The notes under the pieces are model-generated. The model saw nothing but the letters and a program-made list of their open reading frames with translations, did not search any database and was not told the origin of the DNA. The translations under genes were made by a program, and so were the position numbers. Positions 8,275 through 18,418 of a DNA stretch of 64,000 bases are shown here, piece after piece (positions within the stretch are counted from its first letter, which is position 1; each line of letters begins with the position of its first letter). This stretch comes from SABI01 sp028532915. Its GTDB lineage: Bacteria; Spirochaetota; Spirochaetia; Sphaerochaetales; Sphaerochaetaceae. The stretch spans positions 2,294,001 to 2,358,000 of the forward strand of contig OY781923.1 in the NCBI GenBank assembly GCA_963677225.1. The letters run 5' to 3'.

Positions 8275-10764
8275 TTAGAAATCAGTCGCTATAAGTCGCT
8301 CTAACCTATAGGTGTAGGATTCATAATAATCCCATTTAGAAGAATTAGGCCGGGGTGTTTCGAGTCGCAGCAGAACCTCCTGATTCTTCATCGTCTCTGA
8401 CGACTGAAGAAGAATAAACTGAGCAGATGTCTCCCTCTCTCGAGCTTCCATCGATTCAGAAGCAAAATTGAGTTCAACAGTATTGCTGATCTGCACCCCT
8501 GCCTTGGTATAGATGGCTGCTTTTATTCTCAATCCTCTCACTTTGTCGGACACTGGCCTATCCTGGTAGAACCTGACTCCCAGCTGGCCGCTGGTAATTC
8601 GGTTATTGGATCCGCTTTTCACCGTAACATGAACCGACTGCACCTCACCCTCTCGTTTCTTTCGCACCCGAACTATCGGAAGAACTACTTCTTGGAGAGA
8701 TGCTCCTCCATGCACATATCTGCTGCCGGATCCTTTCACTCTCATTCTGTTTATTCCGTGCGGAAGCTGAAGCGTGAGATCCCCGTCAATGTGTAATTCA
8801 GATAACGAAAATGAGAGCATCGATGGATGTTCTGGAAGGTCTTTTCCAAGAAGGAATCTTCGGTCTGTAAGGATCGCCTGCTCTGTTGATATGGGTATTC
8901 CGACGAAATCACTTTCATCAAGCACACTGTTCTGATAGAGAAATCCATGATCTGCTGTGATGATAACGTTATTCGCATTCGCCGAAGTTATTTTCTTTAC
9001 CAGTTTCTTCAACTCATCGAGGGCATCACGACATGCAAGGAAAGTCTTTTCTTCAGAATCCCTGCTGTCTCCAACCTTATCGATAGTATTATGGTACACA
9101 TAAATCACCTGATTCGCATTCAGATGGCTTCTGAATTCCTGCACATTCATGTTCATGACATCCTCTGCAGGAAGAGCAACTGCTTTATCATCTGTAGACA
9201 TCTTGAGGATTTTCTCTCTGTTTGCTCGTCCGAGCGTTGGAAGTCCATCGACAAGAACAGCTCCGTTATCATCGAATGATACCATCCTGTTGGGAAGGAG
9301 GGACGCCATTCCAAGCTGCGTGAAGGAGGGAAGCATCGAAAGCATCGGTTCGATCTCAGATTCCATCCGATCAAATCCATTAACGAGAGATACCAGCTCA
9401 TCAGCGACTTCATAACGCAATGCATCGGAAATGATCACGCATATCTTGTTATCTTTCTCTACTACAGGTCTGATATATCGTGTAAAGAATTTTTTTTGAA
9501 GAATATAAGGTGATGCATCCCATGAAGCATTTTTCTCAATGATCTCATGCCATCGACTATTGAGATCAAGGAGGAAATTATTGTTGTAATGATTCTCAAC
9601 TTTCTTCGTAAGATCTTCTAAAAGAGAAGCATTCTCTGCCTGAGCGATATGGGTGAAATACTTTCGATACAGGCTGTCTATCTCTTTCCAGGTAGTACTG
9701 TACAATCGTATTCCGTCAGCCATACTCTGCATGGAAAGATTCATTCCCTGTAACCGGGAAAAGAATCTGGAAGCACTCTGGAGGGCTTCATAATAGTGTT
9801 CAAATGAGGCATACCAGTGTGTATTCTTTCGTGCAGTGATCCATTTCGTCACGATTTCATCACTTGAAGTTCTATTGACCACCTCTTTGAGAATTCCGCG
9901 GAGAATCCTCTGATCTATGGACCGGTAGAGGTCATACTCAAGAAGATCTGTGAATTCTGTCTCATCGACTAATTCTTTTATGTGGAATATTTTCTCACAG
10001 AGAGCAGAATAATATTCATAGCTTTCAGTATATGTTTTACGATCCTTCCACTGACTGAGAAAGACCTCTCCGTTCTGGTTAAGAGTCACTTTCTCACCGG
10101 TGATCAAAGCGAACTTGGAAGTGAAGAGTTCGTAGGTAAAATCTGTGACATTCGGCTGCTGTGAATGATATCCGTAGAGTCTATCTACTTCCTGCCAGAG
10201 GAAGGAGGAAAGATCACACCTTTCAACAAGTCGTATTTTTGAATCATCTTCTTTTTCTCCTTCATTGAGCAATTCCATCAGAATCTGATCCAGTTGAATT
10301 GAATCTGAACCGCAGCAAACGGCGAGAAGTGCTAACCTCATCTTTCTATGATCGTATTCAGAAGATAGAAGTTTCTTGAACTGGGCCCTTCTATTCTTAT
10401 TATCGAAGAACACTTGATGTGCATTGACGAGATCAAGGAATTTAACACCAAGACCGAGCTCTGAGAGAATGATCGCACTTTGGTCAGTATGGAACTCACC
10501 CTGATACTGTTGAAGATCAAGAAGCCAGTTCTCATCATCTTTTGGTTTTGGTCCTTCATGGTATAGGAGGAATTTTGTATCAGGGTCTTCTCTGAGTACC
10601 CGGTACTTCAGTGTAAATTCGTTGCCGTCGATTTCGACCTTCTTAATACCGGGAAGATCGAGCTCCTCATATTCACTTCTCAGATTATTCTTATCGTCAT
10701 ACCAGAACACTATCCGGTGGGACTCAAACATCTTGAGCAGGGTTGCTTTGCTTCTTGGATCCAT
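8275..10764 (-). CDS. pglZ: BREX alkaline-phosphatase-like protein PglZ
   Basis: An 829-residue PglZ, a signature protein of BREX. It belongs to the alkaline phosphatase superfamily and is needed for both phage exclusion and host methylation. The phosphatase core lies in the middle: ISDALRYE (445-452) gives the first metal-binding aspartate and ITADHGF (602-608) the later Asp-His pair. A large alpha-helical N-terminal region precedes it, as in type A PglZ. The gene starts three bases after the pglX stop, so translation is probably coupled. No break or missing motif is visible. Its exact biochemical role in BREX is not settled; family membership is clear. Confidence 0.92.
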   Translation of the reverse strand: MDPRSKATLLKMFESHRIVFWYDDKNNLRSEYEELDLPGIKKVEIDGNEFTLKYRVLREDPDTKFLLYHEGPKPKDDENWLLDLQQYQGEFHTDQSAIILSELGLGVKFLDLVNAHQVFFDNKNRRAQFKKLLSSEYDHRKMRLALLAVCCGSDSIQLDQILMELLNEGEKEDDSKIRLVERCDLSSFLWQEVDRLYGYHSQQPNVTDFTYELFTSKFALITGEKVTLNQNGEVFLSQWKDRKTYTESYEYYSALCEKIFHIKELVDETEFTDLLEYDLYRSIDQRILRGILKEVVNRTSSDEIVTKWITARKNTHWYASFEHYYEALQSASRFFSRLQGMNLSMQSMADGIRLYSTTWKEIDSLYRKYFTHIAQAENASLLEDLTKKVENHYNNNFLLDLNSRWHEIIEKNASWDASPYILQKKFFTRYIRPVVEKDNKICVIISDALRYEVADELVSLVNGFDRMESEIEPMLSMLPSFTQLGMASLLPNRMVSFDDNGAVLVDGLPTLGRANREKILKMSTDDKAVALPAEDVMNMNVQEFRSHLNANQVIYVYHNTIDKVGDSRDSEEKTFLACRDALDELKKLVKKITSANANNVIITADHGFLYQNSVLDESDFVGIPISTEQAILTDRRFLLGKDLPEHPSMLSFSLSELHIDGDLTLQLPHGINRMRVKGSGSRYVHGGASLQEVVLPIVRVRKKREGEVQSVHVTVKSGSNNRITSGQLGVRFYQDRPVSDKVRGLRIKAAIYTKAGVQISNTVELNFASESMEARERETSAQFILLQSSETMKNQEVLLRLETPRPNSSKWDYYESYTYRLERLIATDF

Positions 10765-10767
10765 CTG

Positions 10768-13700
10768 TTAAGCCTCTTTCTTCGATTCCAGTCCGGTGAC
10801 CTTTTTAAGTGCAGTGCCGAACTTCGGATAATTCACCTTCACTCCATCATCAAGATCGATTTCGATCTTCTGTGTTGCCAGAGGGAATATCACATCCCGT
10901 TCCCACGCTTTGAGAGTGTCGAGAGTCTTATGCAGTCGAGTAATCTCTTTCAGGGATCGAGTCTTCTCACCCTTAGTGGCATTTGGATTACTCTCCACGT
11001 CTCGCAAGCTCACCATATGATTTTCGAGTTTGATCTGGTGCTGCCTGAGATACTCATTGAGCACGATACTTACCGTATCAGGTTTATATCGGTGCATATA
11101 GATCAACACATTGAAATTACCATCGGGTGAACTGAACATCCAGTAGATCGGTCTTTTCTTATACCGCTTCACATGATCATTGTAGAAGTCTTTGAGAAAA
11201 TACTTGCGAATATCCTTTCCGATTGCATTCTCAATGAATCTCAAGTTCTCTTCATAATGCTCATCACCAAATGTCACACGCAGGAATTTTCTAAAGCGTG
11301 ATACGATATCATCGCTGAACCATTCACCATCTAAAATAGGAATTGCATTATCTTCATCAGGATAGAACGAAGGCTTTGGAACCTGTGCAAGATAATCATC
11401 GACCGTCTCCCCCTGATTGGCGAGAATAAGACCTGGCTTATCAAGAGAGTAGCGTCCGAACATACATCCGACTGCATACGAGATAAACTCCTTCATGGTA
11501 TCAGCAAGGAGAAGAGATTCAAGTTCTTCAGGACTCTTGTTATCACCATAGCGATAATGAGGGTTACACGTGAGGGTAATCTCTTTAAGGGGAACTTCAG
11601 GAGTCAATTCATCCTCAAGTCCATAAGCCTCAATGAAGATTCGGTTGTTCTCCTCCTCAAGACGTTGCATCTCTAGAGTCATCTCGGTCCAGTGTGTGCG
11701 GAGAGTATGGTAGGTATCAGCGAGGGTAGCTTGACGATATCGGGTATCAAGCAGAGGGAGTGAGGTAAAGTCCCAGGAAGTTTCATAGGAGTCCCAATCA
11801 AAATTTGAAATAGTGATTAATCTCCTTACGGTTCCTAGGAAAAAAGACTCACACAATGGCAACCTCTGCACAGCTCCAACAAGAAAATGAAGATGAGGAC
11901 TGAGGATTCCCATCAGAATCAAAGATACTTTTGATCCTAAAAAACCGAGACTAAATTCTATATCTGAGTTATGTAAAAAAATTGGTCCTTCAACATTAAA
12001 AGAAAATCCTTTTGGACTATAACGTACACTAAATGACCCACTGCTTGTATGGGACCAAGTAACTGCTTCCTTCATTTGAAGATCCATATTTTTCTCTTGG
12101 AATTTCTTATCATTCTTCGCGTATTTCCCATTATTTTTCCAATTCAATACGTAGTTATGGTTGCCATACCACCGACGAAATTCTCCTCCTTTATTGTGTG
12201 GAAGCCAATATTGATAAATAGGGACATTGGAAATATCTTTTCCATTCAACAATAAATTATTAAAACTAATTTCATTCCAATAACGAAGATATTTTTCGTT
12301 ATTACTTGTTTGTATCCCAGAAGCAGCAATACCATAATTATTTAGAGGAGCATAAGTTTTAAATATTGCATAAACTTGGGGAGAAAGCCAATACGCAATC
12401 GGACTTCCTGGTATCTTCTGGAACTCATCAGCTGATACCCTATAAAACCATCCACAATCAGGGTTGTTGATAGCTTCTTTTAGCGACTGGTACTTTTCGC
12501 TCTCGGAATTACCATCGACTAAACGAACATATGATCCTATGCGATCAGACCCATGTTTGTTCTTAATGATGAAAGCCGTGGTTGATACCACCTCACCTCC
12601 GATACTATCGAAAGCTCTCGCTCCAAGATGAGCCATTGTAGATATAGTCGTATCATCTATGAGAGTTGCCCTGAGTTTTTCGAACGAAGAGAGGAACATC
12701 CAACTCTGCATAGTAATCATAGCAACTGCACCTTGCTTTATTGCTAAGTTCAGGTTTCGCTCAATGAACATGGTACACATATCTGACTTACTATTCGGAT
12801 AATTCTTCTTAGCAAAATCAGACAGCTTTGGATTCATTACTCCTCCTCCCATATACGGAGGATTCGCTACTACCACATGATATCTCTGGCTTAGATATAC
12901 AGCCTGCTCAAGAGCCTTCAGGACGTTTTCATGTGTATCCTGAAGGAACATCTCATTTTTCATGTTCTTTTCACTGAGGATTGAGAGAAGTTGCTCTGCC
13001 TTCTTTGTTTTTGGGATGATGAGTGAACCGAGGTTATCAGCTTCGGCAAACTGGTTGATCGTATCGATCACTTCTCGGGTAAACAGATCCCGTCCGACAT
13101 GCTCCATATATTCGTTGAGATCATTCTGGGCGATTTTTATGTTTTCGAGCACCTTGATATTTGGTTCTACAGGAGAATTGAAGAACCTTCTGCTCTTTGC
13201 TCTTGCTTTCATGGTCAGGGCGAATGCTGCAAGCTCTCCTGCTCGCTTGTCAATCTCGATCCCATACAGGTTATGCTCTAGGATAAGTTTAGAAATAGAA
13301 GAAGGAGTATACCCTTCTTCTTCGTAGATCGCATAGAGAAGTTCGAAGGCATAGGTGAGCATATGACCTGACCCGCAGGCAGGATCACACACTTTGATCT
13401 CCTCAGGTTTATTGATCTTAAGGAATTCGTCCTCAGTCTGTTCAGGTTTGATGTAGTATTCCATTCTCTCTATCAGGCGTGAAGAGGGATTATTGAGCAT
13501 CCACAGTCGTCCGAGAGAATTTTCCACAAGATACCGGACGATCCAGTGAGGAGTGAAAAGCTGAGTAGCTGCAGGGATCTCTTTCGGGCCTGCCTTCTTT
13601 CCCTTCTTGAAGTTTTTGAACACTTCATCTTTCTTTTCACTGATGTAGTATTGATAGAGCCAGCCTATTACTTCTACATCCTCACAGGTTTCTGCTGTAA

Positions 13701-14256
13701 GAACGTTTCTGCATTCGGACAGTACTGAATTAGCCGAAAGAAGACCGGAGGGAAGAAGTAGTTCTGTATAGTCATCAATCTCCTCGAAAAGATACGGCAT
13801 AGAGGTACTGAGATGATTGCAGTAGGAGACGAAAAGAATCCTATATGCTTCTCCTTGGGCATCTCTGCTCTGCAGAGCTCCCGAAAGCAGTCGCTTTATG
13901 GTATTTTGGTCTTCCAAGTCAATCACATCGTCATTGAATATTCCCTGTTTTGCATCCTGGAGGATCTCGGGAAGAAACTGTCCATCTACAGGAGATACGA
14001 TCCTCTCTTTATTATAGTTGTTCACATCCATGAATCGTATGGCGCAGAAGCGGTTGAACCAGGTATAAGCTACTTCATCAACGACACCACTCTTTCCTGA
14101 TTCGGTCACCTTCTTTTCCAGCTCAAATACTTCTGTAGGATGTTCCCGTCTCTCAAGGCTCTCTGGTGCAAGAACAACATTCACCCTGGATGTCACCTGC
14201 TGGATAAGATCGACACGGGCTTTTTGGGCAAAGTTCTTCAGTCTGGTAGTATCCAC
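10768..14256 (-). CDS. pglX: BREX adenine-specific DNA methyltransferase PglX
   Basis: An 1,162-residue N6-adenine methyltransferase that marks host DNA at a short asymmetric site for the BREX system. AdoMet-binding motif DPACGSGH lies at 291-298 and catalytic NPPY at 465-468. The recognition region follows, then a long helical C-terminus. The start is a GTG at 14256 with GAAGGAG eight bases upstream. Bases about 11,820-12,450, which encode the likely target-recognition part, are clearly more AT-rich than both flanks. This suggests the specificity segment was exchanged by recombination. The frame is intact, whereas pglX is often phase-variable or broken in other genomes. Confidence 0.94.
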   Translation of the reverse strand: MDTTRLKNFAQKARVDLIQQVTSRVNVVLAPESLERREHPTEVFELEKKVTESGKSGVVDEVAYTWFNRFCAIRFMDVNNYNKERIVSPVDGQFLPEILQDAKQGIFNDDVIDLEDQNTIKRLLSGALQSRDAQGEAYRILFVSYCNHLSTSMPYLFEEIDDYTELLLPSGLLSANSVLSECRNVLTAETCEDVEVIGWLYQYYISEKKDEVFKNFKKGKKAGPKEIPAATQLFTPHWIVRYLVENSLGRLWMLNNPSSRLIERMEYYIKPEQTEDEFLKINKPEEIKVCDPACGSGHMLTYAFELLYAIYEEEGYTPSSISKLILEHNLYGIEIDKRAGELAAFALTMKARAKSRRFFNSPVEPNIKVLENIKIAQNDLNEYMEHVGRDLFTREVIDTINQFAEADNLGSLIIPKTKKAEQLLSILSEKNMKNEMFLQDTHENVLKALEQAVYLSQRYHVVVANPPYMGGGVMNPKLSDFAKKNYPNSKSDMCTMFIERNLNLAIKQGAVAMITMQSWMFLSSFEKLRATLIDDTTISTMAHLGARAFDSIGGEVVSTTAFIIKNKHGSDRIGSYVRLVDGNSESEKYQSLKEAINNPDCGWFYRVSADEFQKIPGSPIAYWLSPQVYAIFKTYAPLNNYGIAASGIQTSNNEKYLRYWNEISFNNLLLNGKDISNVPIYQYWLPHNKGGEFRRWYGNHNYVLNWKNNGKYAKNDKKFQEKNMDLQMKEAVTWSHTSSGSFSVRYSPKGFSFNVEGPIFLHNSDIEFSLGFLGSKVSLILMGILSPHLHFLVGAVQRLPLCESFFLGTVRRLITISNFDWDSYETSWDFTSLPLLDTRYRQATLADTYHTLRTHWTEMTLEMQRLEEENNRIFIEAYGLEDELTPEVPLKEITLTCNPHYRYGDNKSPEELESLLLADTMKEFISYAVGCMFGRYSLDKPGLILANQGETVDDYLAQVPKPSFYPDEDNAIPILDGEWFSDDIVSRFRKFLRVTFGDEHYEENLRFIENAIGKDIRKYFLKDFYNDHVKRYKKRPIYWMFSSPDGNFNVLIYMHRYKPDTVSIVLNEYLRQHQIKLENHMVSLRDVESNPNATKGEKTRSLKEITRLHKTLDTLKAWERDVIFPLATQKIEIDLDDGVKVNYPKFGTALKKVTGLESKKEA

Positions 14257-14290
14257 GTTGTATTCTCCTTCATATTCTTCAATGAACTAA

Positions 14291-17200
14291 TCAAACCTGA
14301 ATAGTATTTCCTTTTTCAAGTTCAGCAAGCATACTATCCTTCAGTGCTTTCAGGTAGGAATCCACATCCTGCTCGTCGTTCAATATAGCATTTGTGAATA
14401 CAGGTTTGAGCTTTGTTGCCTGTATAACTTTTTTTGTAGCAACTGGAGGGGCTGTTTCGCCATCATCGGGATGTCTGGAAGGTTCAGGGGTACTCCACGT
14501 AATAACATTCTGTACGAGGCTGCTATACCGATCTCCTTCGAAAGTTGTGACAGTGTCTCTCAGCACGGCAATCTGATCAGTGTTGTTCAACTCAGTTTCC
14601 AATGAAGAAAATTCGGCTTCAAGAGTTTCTTTTCGCAGAGCATCAAGAGCTGCAAATTCACTCATCCCTGTCAGCTTTTCTCGAAGATTTTGAACCTTTT
14701 CGAGGCTTTCCTGTTTTACTGCCTTTATTCGATTTCCCATCTTCTCTTGAAGAAATTCTTTGATCTCTTTCACTTCATTGATCCTGTTCCCTCGGAAACA
14801 ATTAGGATCGTTCAGCCTTTTTTTAAGATCTTCTGCTTCAGATCCATCGAGATGAGAGAGGTTATACTTATGAAGTTCCATGAAACTACGTGCATCCTCA
14901 TAGATACTTCTCTGGGAGCCTTCCATAAAGGTCCGTATAGGAGAAAGATAGTCTTCTACAAGAGAAGGAAGCTCTTCAGAAAAAGAATCGAGATGTTCAT
15001 AATACCAGGTATAGGTTTTCCCTTTTAACCTGATCAATTCATCTTTCACTGATTCAAGCTGAGTAAGGAACGGGAAATTTGAGGTCTCACTCAGGTATTC
15101 CCGTACCAAATCAAGTTCTTTCTCCACATACTGAGCAAACTCTGTCCCGAGGGCTTTCGCTTCACTCGACTTTGCCGGTGTATGGAATGAATCGCTGATT
15201 ACTTCTTTGAGCTTTTTCACTTTTCTCTGATCAATGTCCTGAGTAGGATTCACGATCGTGTTGGCATGGAACTTGGTATTGCGCAAAGTCCTCTCGATAT
15301 CCTTCTCTTCAACCGGGCTATCGTTGATCAGTTCAAGTTTAGCCATCCCGATCAACTCAGCCAGGAGACAGAGCACAGCCGCGACAGGCCACCCATAGGG
15401 TTTCTTCTCGAACTTATCGAGCAAAGATTTGACCGTCGTCTTGATTCCATCATTCTTGTTCATGGTGATGAAGGTAATGATCTCATGCTCTGCTGCTCCC
15501 AGCTTCTTGATCAGGTCCTGAAGTTTTTCCTTTCCTTTATTCAAATAGAGAGGAATATTCTTTTCATCGTACTGGCGTGATCCGAGGAGAACCAGCTGCG
15601 AGTAGGCGCTTTCAATAAGAGTCTGGAAGCCTTCATTGATACGTGTCTTTGCAACAGTAGAACTCGACTGAATCTCATTACCGTTCACGAACATGACTGA
15701 TTCGGATAATAATCGTTCTGCCCCTCTTTTCAGTTCTTCATATCGCTGCTGATTATATTTGCTTCGTTCAGTGAGGATACTCTTCTGTTCTGCGTTCTGT
15801 GTTCTTGAGGCATTCTGCTTGATGTAAGTCTCTGTCTGAAGATAGAGTTGATTTTCCTTGAAGAATTCAACATCATCCGCAAGACCAACGACAAGTTCAG
15901 AATATTCCATACTCCGGGAGCTGAGATTATCCTTATCGTGATCATCAGTTCTGATATTCACAGCAAGATCGTACTCCTTTCCCGAGGAGGTGTTATCTAT
16001 TCGTTTTGTGAAGGGAAAATCCTGATTGTTTTGCTCATATCTGAATTTCTGTATTGAGAGAACACTGGTATAGAACAGTTTTGACATCTGGTCTTTCAAA
16101 GCCTGCGGATCAACCAACGTGTTTTTGATTTCTGTCTCTACATCCCGTTCCTTATCGGTAAGATATTCATACACTCCTTCACTTCGTTTGATATAGGTCT
16201 GCTGCTCGAGTACGACGAGCGACTCATCGATTCGCTTTCTAAGTGCCTGAAGGTCCATATCGAAGTGGTCTATCAGAAGAACGGAAAGATTACCCGGAGT
16301 AGCCTGGAACTCCTGCACATATTTTACAAGGAAAAGAACCTTCAAAAGCTTCTGAGTGAACACATCGTCTATCAGCTCCTCTACCTGTGTGATACCCCAC
16401 TGGATCTCTCCCTTGATGGTGGCACGGATTCCCTCGAACATAAGATCGAATGTTGCAAGTCTTCCATGATCTTTACGGGCGATCTTCTGCACTACGAATT
16501 GAAACACTTCTAGCATCGACCGCTCCCCTACCGATTGGAACTTCCCGGAAAAGGCGTCGTGCTTGGAAAGATTCTGAATCGATGACTGAAAGAGCATGAA
16601 CTGATAGGGAATAAACGGGTAAGAAGAGACAAAATGTTCCCTGTCTTTGAAATTATGGTATTCCTTTTTCCCATCTGGAAGATCAAAGAGAGTCTTAAGA
16701 TTATTCTGCTGCTGAAGGTATAGGGACCCAAGTTCCTCTTCCCCTCTTTGGTTCTTGGCTAGGAGTCGAAGCCGTATCACTTCATCTACGTTGGCACTTG
16801 TGAGTTTGATCTTCTCTCTAAAGCGCCCCTGGATCTTGGAGACCTGATCACCATTTAGAGCACTCATTTTTCCTATGATATCTTTCAATTCTTCCTGAGC
16901 AGTAACGAAGATCCATGCCTTGCCGTTACATTTGGTCTGCAGACTCTCGGCAATCGTTTGAAGATCGAGAAGAAGACGACTGTCATCGGCGATATACTGG
17001 CTGATCTCATCGACAAAAAAGTTGATCCTGAATCCCGGTTCCTGCTTGTCGAGATATTCTTTCACTAGAAGGGCAAAATCCTCAATGGACATATGATAAT
17101 CTTTTTTATAGTCAGAAATGATGCGTTTCACATCATCCGGATCAGTTCCAGTGACTGCAGAGAAAGCCTTGGCGATATTCCCAGTCTCAAAACTGTACTG

Positions 17201-17779
17201 TTCTCTTCCCATCTCCCATGGAAGCCCAGCTAGATTCTCAAACTCCTCTTTGAATTTATCAAACAATGAGCGACGATCAAGGTCCCTTTCGAACTGAGCG
17301 ATATATCCGCTTTTGCTGTAATAACCGCAAATCTCATTGAAGACATCCACAAAGACTCCGAGAAGAGCATCTGATCTGCTCTTAATCGCAGTGTTAGACT
17401 TCTGAGAGATGTTAAACAAAATACTTTTCGAAGGTATCTTACAAGCCTTTTTTACGTTCTCTTTAAGGATGATATTCTCTTCCAGTTTCGGCTGAAAAAG
17501 CGTGAGCGTATCTGTATCTCCAACCTTCCGATTCTCAAGCAATAAGGCGAGCATCTTCAACAGGTGAGACTTACCTGAGCCGAAGAACCCTGATATCCAA
17601 ACTCCATTGATCTGAGAATTGGTAAGGTAATGGTCAATGAGATTATCCAGCGCCGTCTCAATCGGACGCGTAAGAACATACTCATCGACTTCGTTAAAAA
17701 GACTCCGTTCGTCATCGGCTTTAATGACACCATCAATATGACGGTCGATAGGCTTTTGGAACATATCCTGAATGGTCAT
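14291..17779 (-). CDS. brxC: BREX P-loop ATPase BrxC
   Basis: An 1,162-residue ATPase with an AAA/ORC-like N-terminal module, a core BREX component needed for methylation and phage exclusion. Walker A GFFGSGKS is at 64-71, soon after the start, as is usual for BrxC. A hydrophobic INFFVDEISQYI segment (about 260) fits Walker B with its acidic pair. Long helical and coiled-coil stretches fill the C-terminal half. I place the start at the ATG at 17779 (MTIQDMF) because GAAGGAG stands six bases upstream; the in-frame TTG at 17794 overlaps that ribosome site. It follows brxB by 15 bases. Confidence 0.93.
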   Translation of the reverse strand: MTIQDMFQKPIDRHIDGVIKADDERSLFNEVDEYVLTRPIETALDNLIDHYLTNSQINGVWISGFFGSGKSHLLKMLALLLENRKVGDTDTLTLFQPKLEENIILKENVKKACKIPSKSILFNISQKSNTAIKSRSDALLGVFVDVFNEICGYYSKSGYIAQFERDLDRRSLFDKFKEEFENLAGLPWEMGREQYSFETGNIAKAFSAVTGTDPDDVKRIISDYKKDYHMSIEDFALLVKEYLDKQEPGFRINFFVDEISQYIADDSRLLLDLQTIAESLQTKCNGKAWIFVTAQEELKDIIGKMSALNGDQVSKIQGRFREKIKLTSANVDEVIRLRLLAKNQRGEEELGSLYLQQQNNLKTLFDLPDGKKEYHNFKDREHFVSSYPFIPYQFMLFQSSIQNLSKHDAFSGKFQSVGERSMLEVFQFVVQKIARKDHGRLATFDLMFEGIRATIKGEIQWGITQVEELIDDVFTQKLLKVLFLVKYVQEFQATPGNLSVLLIDHFDMDLQALRKRIDESLVVLEQQTYIKRSEGVYEYLTDKERDVETEIKNTLVDPQALKDQMSKLFYTSVLSIQKFRYEQNNQDFPFTKRIDNTSSGKEYDLAVNIRTDDHDKDNLSSRSMEYSELVVGLADDVEFFKENQLYLQTETYIKQNASRTQNAEQKSILTERSKYNQQRYEELKRGAERLLSESVMFVNGNEIQSSSTVAKTRINEGFQTLIESAYSQLVLLGSRQYDEKNIPLYLNKGKEKLQDLIKKLGAAEHEIITFITMNKNDGIKTTVKSLLDKFEKKPYGWPVAAVLCLLAELIGMAKLELINDSPVEEKDIERTLRNTKFHANTIVNPTQDIDQRKVKKLKEVISDSFHTPAKSSEAKALGTEFAQYVEKELDLVREYLSETSNFPFLTQLESVKDELIRLKGKTYTWYYEHLDSFSEELPSLVEDYLSPIRTFMEGSQRSIYEDARSFMELHKYNLSHLDGSEAEDLKKRLNDPNCFRGNRINEVKEIKEFLQEKMGNRIKAVKQESLEKVQNLREKLTGMSEFAALDALRKETLEAEFSSLETELNNTDQIAVLRDTVTTFEGDRYSSLVQNVITWSTPEPSRHPDDGETAPPVATKKVIQATKLKPVFTNAILNDEQDVDSYLKALKDSMLAELEKGNTIQV

Positions 17780-17794
17780 GCTTCTCTCCTTCAA

Positions 17795-18418
17795 TCAAGA
17801 TTCATTTGAATCATAGCTATAGATATTGAATGCGCGATAGTATTTATCATCCTGATGTTTTCCAAACAGTCTCAGTGCGGCACCAGTGTGAAGGTTCTGC
17901 ACATATACACCGGGAAAGAACAGAACGAGTGGTGTTCTACTCAAAGAGGTTTCCAGATTCTCAAGCAGCGTATGAGTCCTCACATACGGGTACACTTCAC
18001 CCACTCCATCGAGAAAAAGGATATCGTAGGCACGAAAAGACAAGTGCTCAAGTATTCTAGGTACCAGATAATCCTGAGGATCGAGCATAGCCTGCATTTG
18101 CTCGAGCAGTTCTTCTTTCGGCATCTCCTTCTCCCGCTTCTGCAGTACATCCCATACTCTCGGCCGTTCTTTGAGAATCTTGACACACAGATCGTAGATA
18201 TTCACTCTTTCAACTTTGATTCCCTTTTGATGAAGCTGTGTCTCCAGGTCTCGTATCACGGGAATCATCTCGAGTGTCTCATTAGCCGAAAAAGGACAAA
18301 TGAAAAAAGGAACTTCATTCCCGATTCCCTGAAGTGTCCTGAACCGTTCACTCGAAAGCACTTTCAGAAGGTATTTGAACCTGTCGTGAAGTGATTTATT
18401 TTCATAATCGTGGAGCAT
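17795..18418 (-). CDS. brxB: BREX protein BrxB (DUF1788)
   Basis: A 207-residue DUF1788 protein, the BrxB component of BREX. Its biochemical role is unknown. It is soluble, with no signal or membrane segment. The C-terminal part holds DILFLDGVGEVYPYVRTH and PLVLFFPG, conserved-looking stretches of the family. Its ATG shares one base with the brxA stop (TGATG), and GGGAGGAG lies just upstream inside brxA, so the two genes are translationally coupled. Length and position between brxA and brxC match standard type I BREX. Confidence 0.92.
   Translation of the reverse strand: MLHDYENKSLHDRFKYLLKVLSSERFRTLQGIGNEVPFFICPFSANETLEMIPVIRDLETQLHQKGIKVERVNIYDLCVKILKERPRVWDVLQKREKEMPKEELLEQMQAMLDPQDYLVPRILEHLSFRAYDILFLDGVGEVYPYVRTHTLLENLETSLSRTPLVLFFPGVYVQNLHTGAALRLFGKHQDDKYYRAFNIYSYDSNES

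Noticed and set aside
17855..18394. Open plus-strand frame of about 179 codons
   Set aside because: Antisense to brxB, which has clear family motifs and coupled starts.
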